In this document: in pieces, positions 8,374-17,374 of the stretch | How the letters are laid out: each line of letters begins with the position of its first letter | How positions within the stretch are numbered: position 1 is the stretch's first letter | Source of the DNA: Puniceicoccaceae bacterium | GTDB lineage: Bacteria > Verrucomicrobiota > Verrucomicrobiia > Opitutales > Opitutaceae | Length of the DNA stretch: 64,000 bases | Assembly: GCA_007695295.1 (NCBI GenBank) | Contig: REEB01000132.1 | Coordinates: 1-64,000, forward strand | Reading direction: 5' to 3' | The notes under the pieces: model-generated | Databases searched by the model: none | Told to the model about the DNA's origin: nothing | Seen by the model: only the letters and a program-made list of their open reading frames with translations | Position numbers and translations under genes: made by a program

Positions 8374-9570
8374 TCAGATCAAGCCGGAGGCGAGGCGCCG
8401 GGCTTCGGCGTCGGCTTCCATGACCTCGGCGAGGGAGCCGGGTTCGTCGCCGGGAAAGCTTTCGATGGTTTTTTCAATAATAGATGAAATGGCGGTGAAG
8501 CCAATCCTGCCGTGCAAAAACGCGGTCACGGCGACCTCATTGGCGGCATTGAAGGCGGCCGGGACGGATCCACCCGCGGCGAGGGCGGCTTGGGCGAGGC
8601 CGAGGCAGGGGTAGCGGGCGGGGTCGGGCGGGCGGAAATCGAGCCGAAGGGCCTCGGACCAATCGAGTCCGGGGCGGGCCGGGGCCGCCCGCTCGGGATA
8701 GAGCAGGACATGCTGGAGGGCGAAAGTCATGGACGGCGGTGAGAGCTGGGCAAGCATGCTGCCGTCGATGAACTCGACCATGGAATGGACGATGCTCTGG
8801 GGATGGAGGACAACCCCGAGCTGGTCGGGCCGGCAGCCGAAAAGCCAGCGGGCCTCGATCAATTCGAGGCCCTTGTTGGCCATGGTGGCGGAGTCGATGG
8901 TGACCTTCGGCCCCATGCTCCAGTTGGGGTGACGGAGGGCCTGATTGACGGTGATGCGCTCGAACTGCTCCAAAGGCAGGTCCCGGAAAGCGCCGCCGGA
9001 GGCGGTCAGAAGCAGCCGCTTGACACCTTCCGGGGCATTGCCCTGGAGGCATTGGAAAAGCGCATTGTGCTCGCTGTCCACCGGCAGGATGGCGACGCCG
9101 TGGCGGCGGGCCGCCTCCATGACGAAGCGCCCCGCGAGGACGAGAATCTCCTTGCTGGCCAAGGCGATGGACTTGCCGGCATCGATGGCGGCGAGGGTGG
9201 GGTGGAGGGCGGTGGTGCCGACGACGGCGACGACCACACAGTCGGCCCCGGGGAGACGGGCCAGCTCTGCCAGTCCATCCGCTCCGGTGCGGAGGCGGGC
9301 CTGGGGCGGCAGAAGACCGTTGGCCCGGGCGGCGGAGGCGGCTTCGGCGTCGTAGAGCGCCAGATCCGCAACCCCGAACTCCCGGGCGATGGCGCCGAGC
9401 TCGGCCGCGTTGCTGCGGGCGGCCGCGCCGACGAGCTGGAGCCGATCGGGGTGGCGGCGGATGACCTCGAGCGTGCTCTGGCCGATGGAGCCGGTCGCGC
9501 CGAGCAGCACCACCCGGCGCGGGCGGGCGGAGGTCCCGGCCTCCTTGGCAGGCAGCGGCGGGCACATCAT
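8374..9570 (-). CDS. dxr: 1-deoxy-D-xylulose-5-phosphate reductoisomerase
   Basis: Second MEP-pathway enzyme; converts DXP to MEP with NADPH and a divalent metal. The 398-residue length is typical. The NADPH loop GATGSIGQST starts near residue 24, followed by ASKEILV, the metal and substrate motif PVDSEHNALFQ, TASGGAF, and NWSMGPKVTIDSATMANKGLE. The start ATG overlaps the cdsA stop as ATGA, which favours the first of two adjacent ATGs. Confidence 0.97.
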   Translation of the reverse strand: MMCPPLPAKEAGTSARPRRVVLLGATGSIGQSTLEVIRRHPDRLQLVGAAARSNAAELGAIAREFGVADLALYDAEAASAARANGLLPPQARLRTGADGLAELARLPGADCVVVAVVGTTALHPTLAAIDAGKSIALASKEILVLAGRFVMEAARRHGVAILPVDSEHNALFQCLQGNAPEGVKRLLLTASGGAFRDLPLEQFERITVNQALRHPNWSMGPKVTIDSATMANKGLELIEARWLFGCRPDQLGVVLHPQSIVHSMVEFIDGSMLAQLSPPSMTFALQHVLLYPERAAPARPGLDWSEALRLDFRPPDPARYPCLGLAQAALAAGGSVPAAFNAANEVAVTAFLHGRIGFTAISSIIEKTIESFPGDEPGSLAEVMEADAEARRLASGLI

Positions 9571-10409
9571 AAGAAGACGTTGAGCAAGAGGTAGCCCACC
9601 GGAGCCGTCAAAATCAGACTGTCGGTTAAGTCAAACGCGCCCCCGATTCCGGGAATGAAGCTGCCGGAGTCCTTCAGCTCGGCGCGCCGCTTGATGAGCG
9701 ACTCGATCAAGTCGGAGACCACCCCCACTCCGCAGACCGGGAGCGCGATGAGGAAAGCCTTCAGAAAGCCGAAGTTCTCCGGGAAGCTGTTGGAAAAAAA
9801 CACGGCGAGCAGGCCTCCGGCGAGAGCGCCGACGAGCACCCCGCCGATCGTGCCCTCCCAGGTTTTCTTGGGACTGAGGGTGGGCGACATCTTGTGGCGG
9901 CCGATGGCGGATCCCACGAGAAGGGCTCCAACATCGCAGAACTTGGCGGCGACGATCAGCCAGAGCGCCAACATCATGCCGGCAGAAGCCGTCTCCCCAA
10001 GGGAGAAGATCCGCACGATGAACTGGAGCATGAACGGTACGTAAATGACCCCGAAAATGGTGGCGGCGAGGGTTTCGACCCGGTTTTCCAGCGTCCGCTC
10101 CTTGAGCACCCGCAGGCAGCAGCCGACGAGGATGACCGCCACGATGGCGCCTTCGCTGCCGCCGCGTTCAAACAGTTCCGGAGCGGCCAGGCGGGCGTAG
10201 AACGGCACCAAAATGATGCCCGCCCCCAGCAAGGTGCCGAAGCGGCGGAACGGCCGGAAACCCATCCGCTCCAGCATCCGGTAGAGCTCGTGCTGGGTGA
10301 CGGCGGCGAAAATCGCGATGAGCCAGACTCCGGCATGGGGGCCGAAGAGGACCAGCAGGACAATCGCCCCGGCCCAGAGCCCGAGGGTGCTCAGGGTTCG
10401 CTGGATCAC
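9567..10409 (-). CDS. cdsA: Phosphatidate cytidylyltransferase (CDP-diglyceride synthase)
   Basis: Makes CDP-diacylglycerol from phosphatidate and CTP in the inner membrane for phospholipid synthesis. The protein is 280 residues with about eight hydrophobic segments. The family signature near the C-terminus reads KDSGSFIPGIGGAFDLTDS; the usual GG-x-x-DR-x-DS form has L in place of R here. An earlier SPKKTWEG motif is also typical. It overlaps uppS upstream and dxr downstream by 4 bp each. Confidence 0.95.
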   Translation of the reverse strand: MIQRTLSTLGLWAGAIVLLVLFGPHAGVWLIAIFAAVTQHELYRMLERMGFRPFRRFGTLLGAGIILVPFYARLAAPELFERGGSEGAIVAVILVGCCLRVLKERTLENRVETLAATIFGVIYVPFMLQFIVRIFSLGETASAGMMLALWLIVAAKFCDVGALLVGSAIGRHKMSPTLSPKKTWEGTIGGVLVGALAGGLLAVFFSNSFPENFGFLKAFLIALPVCGVGVVSDLIESLIKRRAELKDSGSFIPGIGGAFDLTDSLILTAPVGYLLLNVFL

Positions 10410-11212
10410 GGGCGCGGCGTGAGCGCAAGGGCGACGCCTTCGGAGGCCGCCTTCATCATGGACGGGCGGGCGGCGCCGTTGCCGGAGGGTTCGCCGGTGC
10501 TGCCGTAGCGGCGTTCGCGGCGCTTGTAGTCCTCCACGGCCTCGGCGAGGTGGTCACCGGAAAAGTCCGGCCAGAGGACGGGGGTGAAATACAGCTCGGC
10601 ATAGGCGCTTTGCAGCATGAGGAAGTTGCTCAGCCGGTATTCGCCGGAGGTGCGGATAACCAGATCGGGATCGGGGATGTCCGCCGTGAAAAAGTAGTTG
10701 CGGAACGTTTCCCAGGAGCAGGCGGCGGGATCCTCGGCGCCGGCGAGAACCGCTTCCGCGTAGGCCCGGGCCGCCCGGCTGACCTCGTTGAGGGAGCCGT
10801 AGTTGAGGGCAACGACCAAGTTCCACCGGTCGAACTCGCGGGTGGCGGCCACGACAGCGTCGAGCCGCTCCCGGATGGAGGCGGGCAAAGGGGAGAGATC
10901 GCCAATGAGGCGCACGCGGATGCCGAGCTTGATCAGCCGCGGGGACTCGGACTTGAGGAACCGTTCGAGCAGGTTCATGAGTCCGTCGATTTCCTCGCGG
11001 GGGCGTTTCCAGTTTTCGGCGGAAAAGGCAAAGAGGGTGAGGAAGCGGATATCGAGGTCACGGCAGGCCCGGATGATCCGGCGGGTGGCCTCGCCGCCGC
11101 GGCGGTGTCCTTCGATGCGGGGGAGCCCCCGTTGGCGGGCCCAGCGGCCATTGCCATCCATGATGATGGCGACGTGATTGGGAGGGGATCCGCTGGACGG
11201 GCGCACAGGCAT
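10406..11212 (-). CDS. uppS: Isoprenyl transferase (undecaprenyl diphosphate synthase)
   Basis: Cis-prenyltransferase that condenses isopentenyl diphosphate onto farnesyl diphosphate to give the C55 carrier for peptidoglycan. The protein is 268 residues from the ATG at 11212. The catalytic motif HVAIIMDGNGRWA (Asp19) is followed by FSAENWKRP, and SGEYRLSNF near residue 200 is the RxxR/SNF substrate motif. I chose the ATG at 11212 because GAGG stands 4 bases upstream; a TTG start at 11251 would add 13 poorly conserved residues. First gene of the envelope operon; its end overlaps cdsA as ATGA. Confidence 0.95.
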   Translation of the reverse strand: MPVRPSSGSPPNHVAIIMDGNGRWARQRGLPRIEGHRRGGEATRRIIRACRDLDIRFLTLFAFSAENWKRPREEIDGLMNLLERFLKSESPRLIKLGIRVRLIGDLSPLPASIRERLDAVVAATREFDRWNLVVALNYGSLNEVSRAARAYAEAVLAGAEDPAACSWETFRNYFFTADIPDPDLVIRTSGEYRLSNFLMLQSAYAELYFTPVLWPDFSGDHLAEAVEDYKRRERRYGSTGEPSGNGAARPSMMKAASEGVALALTPRP

Positions 11213-11299
11213 AAACCTCGGCTGAATAGGCACCCCGGACGCGATGGTCAATGTTTTAGCCCTGCGGGCGGGCGTGACAAAGGGAACGGCGGCGGCGGC

Positions 11300-12007
11300 T
11301 CATTCGAGCAGGTCGCGGATTTTTTCAAGGCTGGGTTCGATGGCGTCGAGTCGGGAGCGAAGGGCGGCGACCTCGGCTTCCAGGCTGGCCAGGCGCGCCT
11401 CGACTTCCGGCGGCAGGGCGAGGACCGCTTTCAGGGGAGTGGTGGCAGTGGCGGGTTCCTCCGAATCCACGTGGGGGCCGGTGAGGGTCTGGGCAAAGCG
11501 CGCCTCCTTCTGGCCCGGCCGGCGTTCGAGGCGGGCCACGAGCGGTCCGCCGGCCCGGTTGGCGAGGCGGTCGATGGCCTCGTGGATGGCGTCGAGGCTG
11601 TCGAAAGGGTGGAGGCGTTCGCAGCGATGGCGCAGTTCTCCCGGAGTCTGCGGTCCGCGCAGGAGCAGTTCGCAGAGAATGGCCTGGTCGGCGGATTCGA
11701 CCGGATAGACCTTTTCCAAGGTATGGCGGAACTTCGGCACCCGGGCCTCGGCCCCGGCGAACAGGACCACCAGGTGCCGGCGGCGAAGGGCATCGAGGGC
11801 GGCGCCGACCTCGGGCTCGGCCAGTTCCATGAGGGGGTGGCGGTTGGACTTCTGGTTGCAGGCCAGAATGACGGCGTTGAGCGAGAGAGGGTAAGTGTCC
11901 GGGGTGGTGACCTCCTTTTCGAGCAAGACTCCGAGAACGCGGGCTTCGACCGGATCGAGCGGGTTGGCGGTGTGCGGGGGTTGGTCTGCGGAAGTCGAAA
12001 GATTCAT
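11300..12007 (-). CDS. yceH: YceH family protein (DUF480)
   Basis: A 235-residue protein of the DUF480/YceH family, whose biochemical role is not established. The N-terminal half contains the family's conserved run ARVLGVLLEKE-TTPDTYPLSLNA and ACNQKSNR, which form tandem winged-helix folds. The last 40 residues are predicted coiled coil (VEARLASLEAEVAALRSRLD). The ATG at 12007 is preferred; an in-frame extension to 12082 looks non-coding. It diverges from the type II secretion operon, with about 140 bp between them. Confidence 0.88.
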   Translation of the reverse strand: MNLSTSADQPPHTANPLDPVEARVLGVLLEKEVTTPDTYPLSLNAVILACNQKSNRHPLMELAEPEVGAALDALRRRHLVVLFAGAEARVPKFRHTLEKVYPVESADQAILCELLLRGPQTPGELRHRCERLHPFDSLDAIHEAIDRLANRAGGPLVARLERRPGQKEARFAQTLTGPHVDSEEPATATTPLKAVLALPPEVEARLASLEAEVAALRSRLDAIEPSLEKIRDLLE

Positions 12008-12098
12008 GACAGAGTGACGATAGTAAGAAACCCGCGCGTCCGGCAATGGTCCAAAACGATCGGGCGTTAAATGCCCAATCACGGTGCAACCGCCTCCC

Positions 12099-12129
12099 TT
12101 GACCCGGCGTCCTTATCCAAGTGTATTAT
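12099..12129 (+). promoter_or_regulatory. Candidate sigma70-type promoter of the type II secretion operon
   Basis: TTGACC at 12099-12104 and TATTAT at 12124-12129 with a 19-base spacer, ending 20 bases before the gspG ATG. The spacer is slightly long, so this is only a candidate. It is the best match in the 142-bp gap between yceH and gspG. Confidence 0.35.
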
Positions 12130-12149
12130 CCAAGAGTCATTTCAAACCC

Positions 12150-12593
12150 ATGATGCGTGCTTCACTATCCTTATCGCCCCGCCGCCGGGCCCGTGCGGCT
12201 TTCACCCTATTGGAGATGATCATCGTGATCGCGCTTATCGCCATTCTGGCGGGTGTCGCGATCATGAACGTGGACAAAATCTTCGGCAGCAACCAGGAGC
12301 GGATCGCGAAAATCTTCGTGACCGAGAGCCTGCGGGTTCCGTTGACCAACTACCGGATCGACATGGGCTCCTACCCCTCCACCGCGGAGGGTTTGCAGGC
12401 GCTCATCACCGCCCCCGATGGCCGTTCCGGCCGGTGGCGCGGGCCTTACATCGAGGGCAACCAAGTACCGAACGATCCCTGGGGCAATCCTTACCAATAC
12501 CGATTTCCCGGCACCCGGAATCCGAGCGGATTCGATCTGTATTCATTCGGTCCCGACGGGGTGGATTCCGACCAAAACATCGGCAACTGGTGA
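12150..12593 (+). CDS. gspG: Type II secretion system major pseudopilin GspG
   Basis: Major pseudopilin that polymerises in the periplasm to drive export. The protein is 147 residues from tandem ATGs. After a basic leader, the class III signal reads RAAF-TLLEMIIVIALIAIL; Glu5 is present, but the residue before the cleavage site is Ala rather than the usual Gly. The C-terminal calcium-site motif DPWGNPYQYRFPG and FGPDGVDSD are diagnostic of GspG rather than type IV pilin. First gene of an eleven-gene operon; its stop overlaps a GTG start for gspH. Confidence 0.96.
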   Translation: MMRASLSLSPRRRARAAFTLLEMIIVIALIAILAGVAIMNVDKIFGSNQERIAKIFVTESLRVPLTNYRIDMGSYPSTAEGLQALITAPDGRSGRWRGPYIEGNQVPNDPWGNPYQYRFPGTRNPSGFDLYSFGPDGVDSDQNIGNW

Positions 12594-13153
12594 CCCCGGT
12601 CCCCTCGGCAGGCCCTTTGCACTGGTGCCGGCCCGCCCGCCCGGCTCCGGTCCGCGGCTTCACCCTGGTTGAAATCATCCTGGTGGTGGCGATGATCGGT
12701 CTTTTCGTCTCCCTCTTGGTCGTCAACTACGAGACCCTCCTGCGCCGGGGACCGATGCAGACGGTGGAAGAAACCTTTTGGCGGGCGACCCGCGAGGCGC
12801 GGCAGCGGGCACTCTTCCAGCGGCAGCCGCAGCGGGTGGTGTTCGACGAGGAGGCGCACGCCTTCATCATCCGCTCCCCGGGCGGCGACCGCAATTTCCG
12901 GCTCGACCGGGGCCGCTGGCCCGCTGACATGGAAGCGGAAGTCACTTTTTTTCAGGATTTGCCGGAAGATGGCTACCGGCTGATCCGCGGCGAACTGGTG
13001 CGGCAGCGGCCCATCCCGCAGGTGGTGTTTTATCCGGACGGAAGCTGCACTCCCTTCGAAGTGCGGCTGGAGGTGGGCGACAGTTCCCGGAGCATCCGCA
13101 TCGACCCCTGGACGGGGGCCGAACTCTTGCCGGAGGAGCGGCGGCGGTGGTGA
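12590..13153 (+). CDS. gspH: Type II secretion minor pseudopilin, GspH-like
   Basis: A 187-residue protein with a class III signal RGFTLVEIILVVAMIGLFVSLL near residue 23 and a beta-rich C-terminal domain, consistent with a GspH-type minor pseudopilin. The assignment rests on signal, size and position between gspG and gspI. The start is a GTG that overlaps the gspG stop as GTGA; it is in frame with the signal and no ATG lies before it. Confidence 0.82.
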   Translation: MTPVPSAGPLHWCRPARPAPVRGFTLVEIILVVAMIGLFVSLLVVNYETLLRRGPMQTVEETFWRATREARQRALFQRQPQRVVFDEEAHAFIIRSPGGDRNFRLDRGRWPADMEAEVTFFQDLPEDGYRLIRGELVRQRPIPQVVFYPDGSCTPFEVRLEVGDSSRSIRIDPWTGAELLPEERRRW

Positions 13154-13635
13154 TGATGAACGGCGCCCGGACAGGCCGGCGGTGGCGGGACTTCCGAGGG
13201 TTCACCCTGATGGAAGTGCTCGTGGCGGTCGCACTCTTTACCTTTGCCGTGACCGTCTTCGCGGCGGCCTACATCAACGTTCTGACCGGGTTGGAACGGG
13301 TCAAGGCCGACCACATCCTGGAGCGGGAGTTGGCCTGGGTGCGGCAACAGTTGCTCGTCGAGGGCAGCCGGGAAGAAGTGGAGCGCGGAGGAGACATTGC
13401 GACCGCCCAGCTCGGCCAGGCGGTCTGGCGGGCGACGGTCGAGGAGACCGAGGTGGCGGATCTTTTCCGGGTGGAGCTGGAGATCGAACTGGCGGATCCC
13501 GGGGTGGGGCGGAGCGCGGTGCATCGGCAGCGATTGCACCTGTTGCGGCCGGGTTGGTCGGACCCGGCGGAGCGCGACCGACTTCGGGCGGCCACCCGGG
13601 AACGGCTGCTGGAGGAGCAGCTACGCCGCCCATGA
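13153..13635 (+). CDS. gspI: Type II secretion minor pseudopilin, GspI-like
   Basis: About 160 residues. The class III signal RGFTLMEVLVAVALFTFAV begins near residue 16 and is followed by a charged, beta-rich domain. GspI normally forms the pseudopilus tip with GspJ and GspK, which are encoded next. The start region GTGGTGATGATG offers several codons; I took the ATG that overlaps the gspH stop by one base. The stop overlaps gspJ as ATGA. Confidence 0.82.
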   Translation: MMNGARTGRRWRDFRGFTLMEVLVAVALFTFAVTVFAAAYINVLTGLERVKADHILERELAWVRQQLLVEGSREEVERGGDIATAQLGQAVWRATVEETEVADLFRVELEIELADPGVGRSAVHRQRLHLLRPGWSDPAERDRLRAATRERLLEEQLRRP

Positions 13636-14354
13636 ACCGTCTCGCCAGGTGCCATGGAGAACCCGTGGCCCGCGACCGCCAGTCCGGCTTCAGTCTGATC
13701 GAAGTTCTCCTGGCGGTGGTCCTCGGTGCGGCCCTGCTGACAGCGGCGACCTTTTTCATTTTTTCGATGGGCCAGCTCTGGGGCCGGGGCGCGGAGCCAC
13801 GGCTTTTCGAGCAGCATGTGCGCGGGGTGACGCGTTTTCTGGAGAGCGCGATCCGCGAAGCGCTGCCCGCCGGCGAGGCTCAGGGCGGCCAGCAGCAACA
13901 GCAACAACAGGCGCAGACCAACGCCGCGAGGGTGTTCTGGCACAACCCGCCGGGCTTCACCTTCGCCGATGATCCCCTACTCACCTTCGAGATGGTCAAT
14001 GGTCCCGGACTGCTGGCTTGGCCGGACCGGCCGCTTCCCTTTGTCGTCTGCTCGCTGTTTCTCGACCCGCGGGACGGCCTCATGCTGCTCTGGAAGTCGC
14101 GGCTGGAGATCGACTTTGAACTGATGGAGCCTCGCCGCACCCAGATATCTCCCTATGTGACTGCCATCACCTACCTTTATTATGATGCCGAAGAGGCCGG
14201 CGGCGGCTGGGAGGAGCGCCCCGATCCGCGCACCGGAGATGGCGCCGAGCCGGTCCTGCCGACGCGCATCCGCCTCACCTTCACCTACGAGAACATGGTC
14301 CGGCACACCGAGCTGGCCATTGCGGCCGCCCCCGCGGGCGTTCCGATTTATTAA
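13632..14354 (+). CDS. gspJ: Type II secretion minor pseudopilin, GspJ-like
   Basis: A 240-residue tip pseudopilin. The signal QSGFSLIEVLLAVVLGAALL starts near residue 18. A run of seven glutamines (about 86-92) sits in a low-complexity segment, which is unusual for GspJ. A C-terminal LPTRIRLTFTYEN strand resembles the conserved end of GspJ. The ATG overlaps the gspI stop by 4 bp and gspK starts 7 bp downstream. Confidence 0.85.
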   Translation: MNRLARCHGEPVARDRQSGFSLIEVLLAVVLGAALLTAATFFIFSMGQLWGRGAEPRLFEQHVRGVTRFLESAIREALPAGEAQGGQQQQQQQAQTNAARVFWHNPPGFTFADDPLLTFEMVNGPGLLAWPDRPLPFVVCSLFLDPRDGLMLLWKSRLEIDFELMEPRRTQISPYVTAITYLYYDAEEAGGGWEERPDPRTGDGAEPVLPTRIRLTFTYENMVRHTELAIAAAPAGVPIY

Positions 14355-14361
14355 AGCCGCG

Positions 14362-15477
14362 ATGAGCCCCCAGAATCAGAGCACCCGCCCCATCCGGCAC
14401 CGGTTTCCGCGTCGACGCCGCGGCGCCATCCTGCTGGCCATCCTCGTGCTGGTGGTGGTGCTTTCCTACGTGATTCTGCAGTTTATCGAGCGGGGTCTGG
14501 CGGATATTGCCGGGGAAGGGTATTACGTCGAGCGGAACCGCCTGCGCCTCGAAGCCTGGTCGGCAATGGAGACGACCCTGGCGGTTCTGGCCGATGTGAG
14601 AGCAATCAACGGTGCGTTGCACGCGCCCGCGCAAGGCTGGCAGGATCCGATCGGGTATGCGGGCGTCGAGCCCACCCGCGGGATGCGGGTCACGATCCGT
14701 TTCACCGATGAGAGCGGCCGGCTGCCCGTCAATCTGCTCGATTACAACGGGCTCTATCTGATCTTTCAGGACATGGGATTCGAGCCGGCGGTCTGCTCGG
14801 TGTTGACGAACAGCTTGCTCGACTGGATCGACGAGGATGATGAAGCCAGGATCGACGGCGCGGAGGTGGCGGAGTATTCCCGTCGTGAAACGCCCCACCG
14901 GGCCGCCAACCGGCCTCTGCGTAACTTAATGGAACTGGCTGTCGTCAACGGCTTCGACACCCACTTTTTCGATGAATACGGGAACCCCAACCACTACTTC
15001 CGCCGATTTCAGGAGATCGTCACCCTGCAGCCTGTCACCAACCTCAATCTCAACGCCGTCAACCGGTCGGTCTTAAAGAGCCTGGCCCTCTTTGACGATG
15101 CCCAGATCGACATGCTGCTTGAACATCGCTCAGGGGCGGCCCGCCTCGGCCCGGACGGCGGGCCGAGGTATTTCTCCGACCTCAGTGAGGTCACGGCCCT
15201 GCTCGGACCCCTGCCGCAGGGTGCCCGGATGGGTGTTTCGGTGGAGATCCTGCGCATCGACGTGAGCGTGACCGAAGGGCTCTCGACCTTTGCCCTTCGT
15301 GCGGTGGTGCGGGCCGGTGGTGGCGGTGGCGGCGGCGGGGCTCCCCGCGCGACCGGTGCCGGCCAGGTCACGATGGGCGGTGGGGCCGGCGGCTATCCCT
15401 TTGTTTTTCTTGAGATTCGGGAGGAAGCGCCCTTGAGTCAGGGCTTGCCCAGCCCGACCCATGGAAGGGCAAACTGA
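14362..15477 (+). CDS. gspK: Type II secretion minor pseudopilin GspK
   Basis: A 371-residue tip pseudopilin, the large capping member. The leader is very basic (RHRFPRRRRG) and is followed by AILLAILVLVVVLSYVI without Glu5, as is normal for GspK. The family's helical insertion is seen in LLDWIDEDDEARIDGAE and YFSDLSEV. The C-terminus carries an eight-Gly run and a second Gly-rich stretch, not expected in this family and probably flexible. Its end overlaps the chosen gspL start by 17 bases. Confidence 0.9.
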   Translation: MSPQNQSTRPIRHRFPRRRRGAILLAILVLVVVLSYVILQFIERGLADIAGEGYYVERNRLRLEAWSAMETTLAVLADVRAINGALHAPAQGWQDPIGYAGVEPTRGMRVTIRFTDESGRLPVNLLDYNGLYLIFQDMGFEPAVCSVLTNSLLDWIDEDDEARIDGAEVAEYSRRETPHRAANRPLRNLMELAVVNGFDTHFFDEYGNPNHYFRRFQEIVTLQPVTNLNLNAVNRSVLKSLALFDDAQIDMLLEHRSGAARLGPDGGPRYFSDLSEVTALLGPLPQGARMGVSVEILRIDVSVTEGLSTFALRAVVRAGGGGGGGGAPRATGAGQVTMGGGAGGYPFVFLEIREEAPLSQGLPSPTHGRAN

Positions 15478-16798
15478 CAAGCGCATGACCGCCAAGAAAC
15501 CGGAGACGGCCCCCCCTCCCGCCGGAGACTCTCTGCTCGCACCGTTGCTGGTTCGGGGCGATTTTTTTTATGCCCGCCGCATTCCCCTCCCGGAGGGGCT
15601 TGATCGGGAGGAAATTGCCTCGCTGGTTTCGCTTCGCCTCGAAGAGAGCGCCCCCTTTCCACTTGAGCAGCTTTACCATGGCTTCCGCCTGGATACCGCC
15701 GGAGCGGGCATCTTTCTTTTTGCCGCCTACCGGCGGCGCTTTTCCAATGAGGATCAGCAGCGCTGGACCCATGCGGCACTGGTTTTGCCGGACTTCGGCC
15801 CCGCTCTCGACCTCCGTTTTGAGGAGCCGACGCTGCTCCTGCTGCACGGTGTGGAGGCGGGCACCGCCCTCTGGTTTCCCGAAGCCGGGCAAGGAGCCCA
15901 TGGCTGCATCGGGCGTCCCTGGCCCGAGGACTGCACCGCCGTGGCGGAGCGTTCGGAATGGCTGGCGGCACTGGGCCGCCGCCTTCTGAACGGTGTCGAA
16001 GAGGCGGCGGTGGTGGCGTTCGCCGCCCCCCGGGACCTGGGCGAAGAGCGCGGTGCGCGCCGGTTTGGTTTTTGCGCCCCCGTGGAGGGGCCTGCCGCCG
16101 CCGCTCCGGCCGACCCCGATGCGCCCGCGGATGCGGAGGCCGACCCCGTCAAGGTCTCGCCCAGCGAAGAGGCACATGCGGCGCCTTCCAAAGTATTGAG
16201 GCAAGTCACCTTCCGCCAGCGTGACCTTTGGCTGATGGATATCCGTGAAGAGGGGATGCTGCAGGAGAAAATCAAACGCGCCACCTTCGACCGCTATGCC
16301 TGGAGGGGGCTCCTGGGACTGGCGGCGGCGCTGGTTGTCCTGCTGCTTGGGGAACTGCTGCTGGGCGCGTTCGGCCTTACCTTGCGGGCGGTTTCGCGCG
16401 ATACCCAAAAGCGGGGTGTCGAGGTGGCCGAAATCCAGCGGAAACACGAAATCGTCAACCGCCTCCAGGAATTCGAGGAAAGCAACCTGCTCCCCTTCCA
16501 GATGCTCGCCATCATCAACCCCGTGCGGCCGCGCTCGGTTTACTTCACCCGGGCCGCCACCGAGGGTGTCACCGGCCTCGTTGTCGAGGCCAGCACCCGC
16601 AATGTGGCCGATGTGAACGAGTACGAAACCCGCCTCCGCAACCTGGGCCAGGTCCGCCAGGTGGAGGTGCGCAACCTCAACTCCCGCGCCGGAGGGACGA
16701 CATTTACCCTCGTGCTCGACTTTTCGCCGTCCGCCCTTGTCCGCCCCGCAGGCCGCGGTCCAGGCCCCTTGGAGACCGCCTCCCGTCCCACCGACTGA
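15461..16798 (+). CDS. gspL: Type II secretion assembly protein, GspL-like (PilM/PilN-type)
   Basis: A 445-residue single-span protein. Residues about 1-210 resemble an actin-like PilM/GspL cytoplasmic half, and one hydrophobic segment (LLGLAAALVVLLLGELLLG) lies near residue 285. A periplasmic ferredoxin-like half with the PilN-like run AIINPVRPRSVYFTR follows. GspL links the ATPase GspE to the pseudopilus machinery. The family call rests on topology and on position between gspK and gspM. The start could instead be the ATG at 15485, 7 bases after the gspK stop. Confidence 0.75.
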   Translation: MEGQTDKRMTAKKPETAPPPAGDSLLAPLLVRGDFFYARRIPLPEGLDREEIASLVSLRLEESAPFPLEQLYHGFRLDTAGAGIFLFAAYRRRFSNEDQQRWTHAALVLPDFGPALDLRFEEPTLLLLHGVEAGTALWFPEAGQGAHGCIGRPWPEDCTAVAERSEWLAALGRRLLNGVEEAAVVAFAAPRDLGEERGARRFGFCAPVEGPAAAAPADPDAPADAEADPVKVSPSEEAHAAPSKVLRQVTFRQRDLWLMDIREEGMLQEKIKRATFDRYAWRGLLGLAAALVVLLLGELLLGAFGLTLRAVSRDTQKRGVEVAEIQRKHEIVNRLQEFEESNLLPFQMLAIINPVRPRSVYFTRAATEGVTGLVVEASTRNVADVNEYETRLRNLGQVRQVEVRNLNSRAGGTTFTLVLDFSPSALVRPAGRGPGPLETASRPTD

Positions 16799-17367
16799 TG
16801 TCCGCCGCCGCCATCCGATCCTCATTCCGAGCCCTGCTGGAAAAGCTCCGGGTGTTGTTCTTCGTGCGCAGCCTGCGCGAAAAGCTGCTCACGTTTCTTT
16901 TCGTGGCCGTGCTGGTGCTGATCTGGTTTTTCAGTTTCACGGATCGACTGCAGGCCTCCACCCGGCATGCATTTTCCATTAAGAGCGAACGCTCGGACCA
17001 GAACCGCTGGTTTGAAGTCGGTGAACGCGCCGAGAGGGAATTCGATGAAAGGATGCGCTCGCTCGATGTCGCCAACCTGCCCAACCGGAACGCGGTCACC
17101 GGGCAGATCGACACTCTTCTGAGACAAGGCGGCTTCCAGTTCCGGATGGACCCGCCCCGCAGCGACCAACGCGATCCGCTCACCTTCAACACCCTCGGCA
17201 TCGCCATCGAAAGGGCCACCCTCGATGACTTGATCCGCTTTACCGACGAGATCCGCTCGACCATGCCGTACATCACCCTTGAGCAGATCACCTTGGCGCC
17301 CGACCGCCGCAACCCCACCCAGCTCGATGTGCGCATGCGCCTGGTGGCCATTGAGTTTAACCGCTGA
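16798..17367 (+). CDS. gspM: Type II secretion protein, GspM-like
   Basis: A 189-residue bitopic protein with one membrane segment (LLTFLFVAVLVLIWFF, about 30-45), a helical linker and a small alpha/beta periplasmic domain. This is the topology of GspM, the partner of GspL. Similarity is too low for direct recognition, so the call is by position and topology. The ATG overlaps the last base of the gspL stop. Confidence 0.68.
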   Translation: MSAAAIRSSFRALLEKLRVLFFVRSLREKLLTFLFVAVLVLIWFFSFTDRLQASTRHAFSIKSERSDQNRWFEVGERAEREFDERMRSLDVANLPNRNAVTGQIDTLLRQGGFQFRMDPPRSDQRDPLTFNTLGIAIERATLDDLIRFTDEIRSTMPYITLEQITLAPDRRNPTQLDVRMRLVAIEFNR

Positions 17368-17374
17368 TCCTTTT

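Noticed and set aside
12071-12589. Extension of gspH upstream through gspG
   Set aside because: The frame is open but overlaps gspG fully and has no coding character there; the GTG at 12590 fits the pseudopilin signal.
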